Made by a program: the position numbers and the translations under genes | The notes under the pieces: model-generated | Told to the model about the DNA's origin: nothing | Seen by the model: the letters and a program-made list of their open reading frames with translations, nothing else | The model's database searches: none | In this document: positions 1 through 5,620 of the stretch, piece by piece | How the letters are laid out: each line of letters starts with the position of its first letter | Numbering within the stretch: position 1 is the first letter of the stretch | From: an uncultured Hungatella sp. | GTDB taxonomy: Bacteria; Bacillota; Clostridia; Lachnospirales; Lachnospiraceae | Assembly (NCBI GenBank): GCA_910588325.1 | Contig: CAJUPP010000114.1 | Coordinates: 1-6,256 of the forward strand | DNA length: 6,256 nucleotides | Reading direction: 5' to 3'

Positions 1-28
1 ATCTGATTTATAGAAATTTATTAACCAA

Positions 29-46
29 GTAGTCTTGATTGACTAC
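29..46 (-). terminator. weak hairpin downstream of the small peptide gene
   Basis: A perfect 6-bp inverted repeat (GTAGTC / GACTAC) with a 6-nt loop lies about 40 bases after the stop of the minus-strand peptide gene. Read on the minus strand it is followed by TTGGTTAATAAATTT, which is AT-rich but not a clean T-run. It could be a weak terminator for that gene. The short stem makes chance occurrence possible. Confidence 0.2.
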
Positions 47-85
47 ACCATTATAGACCTGCCAGGACGATGTTGGTTACCAAGA

Positions 86-229
86 TCACCTATACACCCA
101 AGGACCATCAGCACCACCTTCCCAATACTTCGTGCTGTTGCCGGAAGCATCAGGAGCACCGCCTGAAGCACGGATAATCTCTGCCGCCTCCAACCTGAAA
201 ACTTCCATTACAGGTTTCTCATAAACCAT
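86..229 (-). CDS. 47-residue hypothetical peptide with YEKPVMEV N-terminus
   Basis: This small gene begins at an ATG (complement of 227-229) preceded on the minus strand by AGAAAGGG, a usable ribosome binding site about six bases upstream. The open frame extends further upstream to a GTG at 328, but no ribosome site was seen there, so the ATG is preferred. The product starts MVYEKPVMEVFRLEAAEIIR, an amphipathic acidic segment, and then changes to a Gly/Ala/Ser/Trp/Tyr-rich tail (about residues 23-47) containing GGAPDASGN and ending GPWVYR. It has no signal peptide, membrane segment or cysteine. From memory, short clostridial peptides with a Y-x-K-P start are common and uncharacterised. The two-part layout resembles a leader plus core, but no modifying enzyme is in the window, so a modified-peptide role is speculation. 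It is divergent from the Cys/Asn-rich gene, with 159 bp between the two starts. Confidence 0.6.
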   Translation of the reverse strand: MVYEKPVMEVFRLEAAEIIRASGGAPDASGNSTKYWEGGADGPWVYR

Positions 230-324
230 ATTTTTTCCCTTTCTTCTATGAGATATATAAAAAAGTTTATCACCCAATCGGCAGCACACAAAATCTCGTT
301 TTTTTCCTTTAATATCAGGTTTGC

Positions 325-352
325 ACACAATGTCCTATTGCTACATAAGATA
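325..352 (+). promoter_or_regulatory. possible sigma E/K-type sporulation promoter for the Cys/Asn-rich gene
   Basis: CATAAGATA at 344-352 fits the CATAnnnTA -10 element known for the Bacillus mother-cell sigma factors E and K. An AC dinucleotide at 325-326 stands 17 bases upstream, the spacing expected for a sigma K -35. The predicted start near 359 would leave a short leader before the GAGGAG ribosome site at 374-379. The same stretch can be read as a poor vegetative promoter (TTGCAC at 321-326 with TAAGAT at 346-351, spacing 19), so the assignment is tentative. The sigma K -35 is only two bases and therefore weak evidence. Confidence 0.35.
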
Positions 353-388
353 AAGTACAAACATGATAAAAAAGAGGAGAACAAAGAT

Positions 389-895
389 ATGTGTTTATTT
401 TGTGGAAATAATTTTTGTAGATGCTGTAATAGATGTGGCAACAGATGCTGCAACAGATGTAACAACTGGAATTGTAACTGTGGAAACAACTGTGGAGTAG
501 GAGGCGGTACCAGCTGTGGCTGTAACTGCAACTGTGGTAATAACAATGGAGTAGGAGGCGGAACCAGTAACGGATGTGGCTGTAACTGTAACTGCTGCAA
601 TAACAGCGGAGTAGGCGGTGGAACCAGCTGTGGCAGCAATTGCAACTGTAATTGTAATTGCTGCAATAACAACGGAGTAGGAGGCGGAACCAGCAATGGC
701 TGCGGATGCGGCTGCAACAACGGAAATACCTGTGTCTGCCGTTGGGTATGCAATTGTAATAACAACAGGCCTGTACCAGTATCTTACGGCGACCAGGTTT
801 ATATGGCCCAGGAGGCATCCGGCAGTGATTGCAGAAATCATTACGACAATGAAATGTCCACGGCAGTTTTACCTCCCAGCGACAGCTGCAATTAA
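389..895 (+). CDS. Cys/Asn/Gly-rich repeat protein, 168 aa, function unknown
   Basis: The start is the ATG at 389, nine bases after GAGGAG (374-379). An in-frame ATG at 248 is rejected because its N-terminal extension has ordinary composition and no ribosome site. By hand count about 36 Cys and 39 Asn occur in 168 residues. Layout: residues 1-35 form a Cys-dense head (MCLFCGNNFC, then three xNRC steps). Residues 36 to about 112 carry four repeats, each opening GVGGGTS and continuing into alternating C-N or C-G dipeptides. Residues 112-126 hold CVCRWVCNCNNN. Residues 127-168 form a Cys-poor tail beginning RPVPVSYGDQVYM. There is no signal peptide, membrane segment or known catalytic motif. The gene appears monocistronic and ends at a strong terminator. 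Alternating Cys suggests disulfide cross-linking or metal binding. A spore coat or surface role is an inference from the composition and the sigma E/K-like promoter. I do not recognise a named family. Confidence 0.85.
   Translation: MCLFCGNNFCRCCNRCGNRCCNRCNNWNCNCGNNCGVGGGTSCGCNCNCGNNNGVGGGTSNGCGCNCNCCNNSGVGGGTSCGSNCNCNCNCCNNNGVGGGTSNGCGCGCNNGNTCVCRWVCNCNNNRPVPVSYGDQVYMAQEASGSDCRNHYDNEMSTAVLPPSDSCN
425..460 (+). repeat. three 12-bp units encoding xNRC steps
   Basis: Three consecutive 12-bp units encode CNRC, GNRC and CNRC (residues 13-24 of the Cys/Asn-rich protein). The Asn and Cys codons vary between units (AAT/AAC, TGT/TGC), while AGA for Arg is constant. The array lies just before the longer GVGGGTS repeats. 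Confidence 0.7.
494..721 (+). repeat. four GVGGGTS-headed tandem repeats within the Cys/Asn-rich gene
   Basis: Units start at 494, 548, 608 and 674, each opening with a GGAGTAGG.GG.GG.ACCAG core. The first three units are 54, 60 and 66 bp (18, 20 and 22 residues), each step being one extra dipeptide. The fourth keeps the head and then diverges. Units 1 and 3 read TSCG after the head, whereas units 2 and 4 read TSNGCGC, so the array has an A-B-A-B pattern. Differences include synonymous third positions (GGC/GGT/GGA, AGC/AGT, TGC/TGT), so the repeats are not very recent copies. Confidence 0.85.
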
Positions 896-919
896 TAGTT
901 GAAACAGTTTTCGTCTACG

Positions 920-951
920 CCCTGCAGAGTTTACGGCTCTGCAGGGTTTTT
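920..951 (+). terminator. strong intrinsic terminator after the Cys/Asn-rich gene
   Basis: A perfect 10-bp stem, CCCTGCAGAG (920-929) with CTCTGCAGGG (937-946), encloses a 7-nt loop and is followed at once by five T residues. It lies 25 bases past the stop codon at 893-895. It closes the transcript and separates the repeat protein from the dehydrogenase downstream. Confidence 0.93.
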
Positions 952-981
952 ATGCATATGTGTGAAAAAAGAAATATTATT

Positions 982-991
982 TTGTATACAA
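982..991. promoter_or_regulatory. TTGTATACAA palindrome, operator candidate 1
   Basis: This is a perfect 10-bp palindrome upstream of the dehydrogenase. The same sequence recurs at 1043-1052, and with one mismatch at 1063-1072. Its centre is 61 bp from the second copy, close to six helical turns, so all three could lie on a similar face of the DNA. Sequences with a GTATAC core are known for GntR-family regulators of sugar-acid genes such as ExuR/UxuR, which suits the neighbouring gene. No regulator gene is in the window. Confidence 0.5.
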
Positions 992-998
992 TTACCTA

Positions 999-1027
999 TT
1001 GCAAAATGTGGAAGAACGTGGTATTTT
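999..1027 (+). promoter_or_regulatory. candidate vegetative promoter for the dehydrogenase
   Basis: TTGCAA (999-1004) and TATTTT (1022-1027) are separated by 17 bases. Each matches four of six consensus positions. This placement would put the promoter between operator copies 1 and 2, with copies 2 and 3 downstream of the start site, suiting repression. A second possible pair, TTGTAT (1043-1048) and TATACA (1066-1071), also at 17 bases, lies inside the palindromes themselves, so the true start site is uncertain. Confidence 0.35.
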
Positions 1028-1042
1028 ATATACATATTGAAT

Positions 1043-1057
1043 TTGTATACAAACAAA
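1043..1057. promoter_or_regulatory. TTGTATACAAACAAA, operator candidate 2
   Basis: This is the second perfect copy of the TTGTATACAA palindrome, extended on the right by ACAAA. The extended 14-base core TGTATACAAACAAA occurs again exactly 20 bp downstream. Two sites spaced by about two helical turns are a typical arrangement for cooperative repressor binding. Confidence 0.5.
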
Positions 1058-1062
1058 TGAGT

Positions 1063-1077
1063 CTGTATACAAACAAA
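1063..1077. promoter_or_regulatory. CTGTATACAAACAAA, operator candidate 3
   Basis: This third copy differs from the second only in its first base. It lies 47 bases before the dehydrogenase ATG and 20 bp centre-to-centre from copy 2. With the other two copies it forms the only evident regulatory array in the window. Confidence 0.5.
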
Positions 1078-1124
1078 ACAGCAAGAGTTATCCCACTAAT
1101 AAAAAGAAAAGGAGAAGGAAGAAC

Positions 1125-1928
1125 ATGGACAACAAGACGAATTTTTCCCTGGAAGGTAAAGTTGCATTGGTAACAGGCGCATCTTACGGTATTGGCTTTG
1201 CGATTGCAAAGGCTATGGCAGGTGCAGGCGCAACTATCGTTTTCAACGATATCAAGCAGGAACTGGTGGACAAGGGGATTGCCGCATACAAAGAAGAAGG
1301 TATTACGGCTCACGGATATGTATGCGACGTAACCGATGAGGATGCGGTGAATGCTCTGGTAGCAAAGATTGAGGAAGAAGTAGGAGTTATTGATGTTCTT
1401 GTAAATAATGCAGGAATCATCAAACGGATTCCGATGATCGAGATGTCTGCAAAAGATTTCAGACAGGTGATCGACGTAGACCTGAATGCTCCATTTATCG
1501 TTTCAAAAGCAGTGATTCCGTCTATGATTAAGAAAGGCCATGGAAAGATTATTAACATCTGTTCTATGATGTCCGAATTTGGCCGCGAGACTGTATCTGC
1601 CTATGCGGCAGCAAAGGGCGGCTTAAAGATGCTGACCAGAAATATTGCTTCTGAGTACGGTGAGTACAACATTCAGTGCAACGGCATTGGACCTGGCTAT
1701 ATTGCAACTCCTCAGACTGCTCCTCTCCGTGAGAAACAGCCAGACGGTTCCAGACATCCATTTGACCAGTTCATCATTTCCAAGACTCCGGCAGGACGTT
1801 GGGGTGAGGCTTCCGATTTGGGAGGACCAGCTGTGTTCCTGGCGTCTGACGCTTCTGACTTTGTAAACGGCCAGGTTCTGTATGTAGACGGCGGTATCCA
1901 GGCTTATATCGGAAAACAGCCTTCATAA
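1125..1928 (+). CDS. idnO: gluconate 5-dehydrogenase-type SDR oxidoreductase
   Basis: This cytoplasmic NAD(P)-dependent short-chain dehydrogenase of 267 residues is full length for the family. It would interconvert D-gluconate and 5-keto-D-gluconate. Visible features are the Rossmann motif TGASYGIG (17-24), NNAG (94-97), the catalytic set Ser147, Tyr160 and Lys164 (YAAAK), PG at 190-191 and a C-terminal LYVDGG. From memory the sequence is very close to Streptococcus suis Ga5DH throughout, including ATIVFNDIKQELVDKG and RETVSAYAAAKGGLKML. The ATG follows AAGGAG (1109-1114) and AAGGA (1115-1119). The gene stands alone behind three TTGTATACAA palindromes and before a long hairpin, which suggests a locally regulated single-gene transcript. 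Streptococcal relatives have also been assigned to reduction of 3-deoxy-hexodiulosonate from uronic acids (DhuD/KduD-like), so the substrate is uncertain although the family is not. The idnO symbol marks the gluconate 5-dehydrogenase function. Confidence 0.9.
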   Translation: MDNKTNFSLEGKVALVTGASYGIGFAIAKAMAGAGATIVFNDIKQELVDKGIAAYKEEGITAHGYVCDVTDEDAVNALVAKIEEEVGVIDVLVNNAGIIKRIPMIEMSAKDFRQVIDVDLNAPFIVSKAVIPSMIKKGHGKIINICSMMSEFGRETVSAYAAAKGGLKMLTRNIASEYGEYNIQCNGIGPGYIATPQTAPLREKQPDGSRHPFDQFIISKTPAGRWGEASDLGGPAVFLASDASDFVNGQVLYVDGGIQAYIGKQPS

Positions 1929-2005
1929 TGTGAGATATAAATCTGAAGTGTCAGGCCGGGGGCCGTAAGGAGTCAATGGCTCAGTTCCGGTTTCACAGTT
2001 AAAAC

Positions 2006-2084
2006 AAAAGCACTGCTGCATAGAAAGAAAATCGTACATGATATTTTGGGGGTGTATGATAAACTTTCTGCAGCAGTGCTTTTT
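2006..2084 (+). terminator. long compound hairpin with T-tract after the dehydrogenase
   Basis: A perfect 15-bp inverted repeat (AAAAGCACTGCTGCA at 2006-2020, TGCAGCAGTGCTTTT at 2069-2083) brackets 48 bases that fold further. GAAAG (2023-2027) pairs with CTTTC (2064-2068), and ATCGTACAT (2031-2039) pairs with GTGTATGAT (2052-2060) with two G-T pairs. The outer arm ends in a T-run, and the opposite strand shows TTTTGTTTT, so it could terminate in both directions. It is much longer than a normal terminator. A structured small RNA or a miniature element are alternatives. Confidence 0.6.
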
Positions 2085-2144
2085 GGTGTTATGAAATTAG
2101 GGACAGTTCCTTATTGGATTGCCGCCGGATTTTCCGGGTAAAGA

Positions 2145-2173
2145 TTGTATTTTGCAGAATACTTGTGTATAAT
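2145..2173 (+). promoter_or_regulatory. vegetative promoter of metH
   Basis: TTGTAT (2145-2150) and a perfect TATAAT (2168-2173) are separated by 17 bases. This places the transcript start near 2180, about 40 bases before the metH ATG. The leader is therefore too short for an S-box, T-box or cobalamin riboswitch, and no such motif was seen upstream. Confidence 0.65.
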
Positions 2174-2219
2174 AAGTCCAATGATTGGGGCAAAACAGGC
2201 AAATGAGAGGAAGCAGGGA

Positions 2220-4766
2220 ATGAACATTTTAGAGGAAATAAAAAAACGGAAAGTTTTTTTCGACGGAGGTATGGGCAGCCTTCTTCAGGCGCGGGGATTG
2301 AAACCAGGAGAACTGCCGGAGACCTGGAATATTCTTCATCCAGAGATACTTATGGAGATTCATAGAGAGTATCTGAAAGCCGGATGCGATATACTGACTA
2401 CCAACACATTTGGGGCAAATGGATTAAAATATAAATCAGAAGGCGAGATGGCGCTGGAAAAGATCGTAGAGGCGGCAGTGGAAAATGCCAAGAGGGCAGT
2501 AAAAGAGGCAGGACACGGATGGATTGCCCTGGATATGGGACCTACGGGGAAGCTGTTGAAGCCGTTGGGAGATTTGGCCTTTGAGGAAGCCTATGGTTTA
2601 TATAGTCAGGTGGTAAAAGCCGGTGTGAAAGCCGGAGCAGATTTGGTGCTGGTGGAGACTATGAGCGACAGTTATGAGGTCAAGGCAGCGGTGCTGGCCG
2701 CCAGGGAAAACTGCAGTCTTCCTGTGTTTGCCACCATGATATTTGACAGGAAAGGGAAACTGCTTACAGGAGGAAATGTGGCTTCCACCGTAGCGCTTTT
2801 GGAGGGCCTTGGTGTAGATGCCCTTGGAATCAACTGCGGTCTGGGCCCCATACAGATGAAGGAGATTCTGAAAAGGATTCTTGCGGAAGCGTCGGTGCCG
2901 GTGATTGTGAATCCCAATGCAGGACTTCCCAGAAGTGAAGGCGGAAAAACAGTATATGATATCGATGCAGAAGAGTTTGCAGCTGTCATGGCTCAGATCG
3001 CCGACATGGGGGCAAATGTTTTAGGGGGGTGCTGCGGTACCACACCGGAACATATCGAAAAAACCGTGAAACGATGCAGAGATAAAAAGCAGGTGCTTCC
3101 GGGGGAAAAGAACCGCACCGTAGTCTCTTCTTATGCTCAGGCGGTAGTAATTGACAGAAATCCGGTGATTATCGGAGAGAGAATTAATCCTACGGGAAAG
3201 TCCAGGTTTAAGCAGGCTCTTCGGGATCATGATCTGGAATATATTTTAAGAGAAGGCGTTACTCAGCAGGATCACGGGGCGGATGTGCTGGATGTAAATG
3301 TAGGCCTGCCGGAGATTGATGAGCCTTCCATGATGGAAGAAGTGATACAGGAACTGCAGAGTATCATTGACCTGCCTCTTCAGATCGATACCTCCAATAT
3401 GGAGGCTATGGAGCGGGCCATGCGGGTTTACAATGGAAAGCCTCTGATTAACTCTGTCAATGGAAAACAGGAGTCTATGGAGAAAGTGTTTCCTTTGGTG
3501 AAGAAATACGGAGGCGTGGTAGTTGCGCTGGCTTTGGATGAAAATGGAATACCGGCGACGGCCCAGGGGCGCATTGATATTGCAAAGAAGATCTATCAGA
3601 AAGCGGCGGAGTATGGAATAAAGCCGAAGAATATTTTGATTGATGCTCTGTGTCTGACAGTCAGCTCAGACAGCAGGGGCGCCCTTACTACCCTGGATAC
3701 GCTTAAAAGGGTGAGAGATGAGCTTCATGGGAAGACCATTCTGGGCGTGTCGAATATTTCTTTCGGGCTTCCCCAGAGGGAGATTATCAATGCGGTATTT
3801 TTTACTATGGCCATGGAAAACGGGCTGAATGCGGCTATTATCAATCCCAATTCCCAGGCTATGATGAGAGCTTATTATAGTTTCCGGGTACTGTCGGATC
3901 TGGATGCACAGTGCGGGGATTATATTGAGCGTTATGGCGTCTCTGCTCAGGCCGGTGCCGAAGGCGGCTTTTCGTCGGAAAAGGGAGGAATGTCTGGAGG
4001 CGGCTTTGATTCAGGGGCCAAAGGTACGGGGAGTATGTTTGACAACCGTGCTGATTTTGGAGCAGGCAGAAGCAAAAAGATACAGGAAAATGGAACAGCA
4101 GCAGGAAAAAACTCCCAAAATCAGCACGGCATGACATTATCAGCCAGTATCATCAAGGGATTAAAGGAGCGTGCTGCTGCAGAGGTAAAGGAGCTTTTAA
4201 AACAGAGAGAAGCCCTGGATATCATCAACCAGGAGATGATTCCGTCCCTGGATCATGTGGGGAAAGGATTTGAGAAAGGAACCGTTTTCCTGCCCCAGCT
4301 TCTTATGAGTGCCGAGGCGGCCAAGGCGGCATTTGAGGTGATTAAAGATCAGATGGCGGCCAAGGGACAAACCAGGGAGAAGAAGGGGAGTATCATTCTG
4401 GCTACAGTAAAAGGGGATATCCATGATATCGGGAAAAATATTGTAAAGGTGTTATTGGAAAATTACAGTTTTGATGTGCTGGATCTGGGGAAGGATGTTC
4501 CTCCGGAGAATATTGTAGAAACAGCAGTTGAACAGCATATTCCTTTGGTGGGATTAAGCGCACTGATGACTACCACGGTGCCCAGTATGGAAGAGACGAT
4601 TACGCAGCTTCGGAAAAAGGCACCATGGATAAAAGTTATGGTAGGAGGGGCGGTTTTGACAGAAGAGTATGCCCGCACCATTGGGGCAGATTGTTATTGC
4701 AGGGATGCTATGGCATCAGTGAATTATGCGGAGGCAGTGATGACAGAAAATCATTTCCCCAGGTAG
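2220..4766 (+). CDS. metH: cobalamin-dependent methionine synthase, short form
   Basis: This cytoplasmic enzyme transfers the methyl of 5-methyltetrahydrofolate through cobalamin to homocysteine, giving methionine. It has 848 residues. An open frame from 2145 overlaps the promoter, so I chose the ATG at 2220, seven bases after AGAGGAA. Domains: homocysteine methyltransferase (about 1-290), with zinc ligands Cys206, Cys271 and Cys272; pterin-binding barrel (about 310-570), with GERINPTG at 319-326 and DTSN at 390-393; a Gly/Ser-rich linker (about 573-637); a helical cap (about 640-720); and a cobalamin-binding Rossmann domain with DIHDIG (733-738), in which His735 would be the cobalt ligand, then SAL at 780-782 and GG at 809-810. 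The C-terminal AdoMet reactivation domain of E. coli MetH (1227 residues) is absent, as in many Firmicutes, where a separate activation protein is expected. None is in the window. The 3' end overlaps nfo by 16 bp. Confidence 0.96.
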   Translation: MNILEEIKKRKVFFDGGMGSLLQARGLKPGELPETWNILHPEILMEIHREYLKAGCDILTTNTFGANGLKYKSEGEMALEKIVEAAVENAKRAVKEAGHGWIALDMGPTGKLLKPLGDLAFEEAYGLYSQVVKAGVKAGADLVLVETMSDSYEVKAAVLAARENCSLPVFATMIFDRKGKLLTGGNVASTVALLEGLGVDALGINCGLGPIQMKEILKRILAEASVPVIVNPNAGLPRSEGGKTVYDIDAEEFAAVMAQIADMGANVLGGCCGTTPEHIEKTVKRCRDKKQVLPGEKNRTVVSSYAQAVVIDRNPVIIGERINPTGKSRFKQALRDHDLEYILREGVTQQDHGADVLDVNVGLPEIDEPSMMEEVIQELQSIIDLPLQIDTSNMEAMERAMRVYNGKPLINSVNGKQESMEKVFPLVKKYGGVVVALALDENGIPATAQGRIDIAKKIYQKAAEYGIKPKNILIDALCLTVSSDSRGALTTLDTLKRVRDELHGKTILGVSNISFGLPQREIINAVFFTMAMENGLNAAIINPNSQAMMRAYYSFRVLSDLDAQCGDYIERYGVSAQAGAEGGFSSEKGGMSGGGFDSGAKGTGSMFDNRADFGAGRSKKIQENGTAAGKNSQNQHGMTLSASIIKGLKERAAAEVKELLKQREALDIINQEMIPSLDHVGKGFEKGTVFLPQLLMSAEAAKAAFEVIKDQMAAKGQTREKKGSIILATVKGDIHDIGKNIVKVLLENYSFDVLDLGKDVPPENIVETAVEQHIPLVGLSALMTTTVPSMEETITQLRKKAPWIKVMVGGAVLTEEYARTIGADCYCRDAMASVNYAEAVMTENHFPR

Positions 4767-5587
4767 GCCTCACGAAACAGTTTGATTTCTCTGGCATAAC
4801 CCTCCAGTTCATTGGGGGTTTCCAGATAGAAGGGCAGTTCCTTAAGGGCCGGATGATTGACAACACGTATCAGTGCTTCGGCTCCGATACAGCCCTCACC
4901 GATTTTGGCATGCCGGTCTTTGTGGGAACCGAGGCCGTTCATGCTGTCATTGAGATGGATGGCTTTCAGGCGGTTCAGACCGATAAGTTTATCAAATTGA
5001 GTCAACACTTCATCCAGATGACCGGCAATATCATATCCCCCATCCCATACATGGCAGGTATCCAGACATACTCCTATATGGTCTGTCAGCGTGACGCGAT
5101 CCAGAATTTCCCGCAGTTCCTCGAAGGACCTGCCAACCTCGCTGCCTTTCCCTGACATGGTTTCCAAAAGAACGGTGGTGTGCTGTTCTGGTTTAAGAAT
5201 ATCATTGAGAAGGTTGGAAATATAAGAAATCCCAGTTTCCGCTCCCTGCCCCACATGGCTTCCAGGGTGGAAGTTGTAGCAGTTTCCGGGAGTGTGTTCC
5301 AGGCGGTTTAAGTCGTCAGCCATGGTAAGATGGGCGAATTCCCTTACGGAATCATCGGCCGAACAGGCATTCAAGGTATATGGGGCATGGGCAAGGATGC
5401 GGTTGATTTTGTGGGCGGCCGCGAAGACAAGGTAGTCTTCAATATCTGCCATGTCCAGGGCCCTGGCTTTAGAACCCCGGGGATTTCTGGTGAAAAACTG
5501 AAACGTATTGGCGTTGATTTTTACAGCGTCTTTCCCCATGTTTAAGTAGCCTTTGGAAGAGGAAAGATGACATCCGATTGAAAGCAT
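4751..5587 (-). CDS. nfo: endonuclease IV (deoxyribonuclease IV)
   Basis: This zinc-dependent AP endonuclease cleaves 5' to abasic sites and removes 3'-blocking groups in base-excision repair. At 278 residues it is full length (E. coli Nfo is about 285). All nine metal ligands of the family can be placed: His67 (AHAPY), His107 (NFHPGSH), Glu142 (LLETMSG), Asp176 and His179 (CLDTCH), His211 (HLNDS), Asp224 and His226 (KDRH) and Glu256 (YLETP). The minus-strand ATG at 5587 follows AAAGGAGAA with an 8-base gap after GGAG, a strong ribosome site. The gene is convergent with metH, overlapping its last 16 bases, and divergent from the unknown gene at 5768. No terminator was seen beyond its stop, so its transcript may run antisense into metH. 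Confidence 0.97.
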   Translation of the reverse strand: MLSIGCHLSSSKGYLNMGKDAVKINANTFQFFTRNPRGSKARALDMADIEDYLVFAAAHKINRILAHAPYTLNACSADDSVREFAHLTMADDLNRLEHTPGNCYNFHPGSHVGQGAETGISYISNLLNDILKPEQHTTVLLETMSGKGSEVGRSFEELREILDRVTLTDHIGVCLDTCHVWDGGYDIAGHLDEVLTQFDKLIGLNRLKAIHLNDSMNGLGSHKDRHAKIGEGCIGAEALIRVVNHPALKELPFYLETPNELEGYAREIKLFREAYLGK

Positions 5588-5620
5588 AGAAGGTTCTCCT
5601 TTTTTCTTTGGTTATAAGAA

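Noticed and set aside
230..328. N-terminal extension of the minus-strand 47-residue peptide to a GTG at 328
   Set aside because: The internal ATG at 229 has an AGAAAGGG site close upstream, while the GTG has none and the extension is basic and unlike the rest of the peptide.
248..388. N-terminal extension of the Cys/Asn-rich protein to an upstream ATG
   Set aside because: The extension has ordinary AT-rich composition, crosses the predicted promoter and ribosome site, and lacks its own ribosome site.
208..765. 185-residue Leu/Pro/Gln-rich open frame on the minus strand opposite the Cys/Asn-rich gene
   Set aside because: Its repeated composition is a mirror of the Cys/Asn/Gly repeat codons. 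It has no evident ribosome site, and the plus-strand gene has a good start, ribosome site and terminator. Two further open frames on the same strand have the same explanation.
952..1173. 73-residue plus-strand frame overlapping the dehydrogenase start
   Set aside because: It crosses the operator array and promoter, has low-complexity AT-driven composition and ends inside the dehydrogenase in another frame.
2145..2219. 25-residue extension of MetH
   Set aside because: The codons coincide with the -35 and -10 of the predicted promoter, and MNILEEIKK at 2220 matches the usual MetH N-terminus with a ribosome site.
2084..2219. SAM, T-box or cobalamin riboswitch upstream of metH
   Set aside because: The predicted leader is only about 40 bases, and no S-box, T-box or B12-box motif was found. 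The region holds a small CCGGA-TTT-TCCGG stem (2125-2137) and the promoter only.
4801..4821. Possible plus-strand terminator for metH inside nfo (CCTCCA / TGGGGG)
   Set aside because: The 6-bp stem contains a G-T pair and is followed by only three T residues. The bases are explained by the conserved nfo coding sequence (LETPNELEG).
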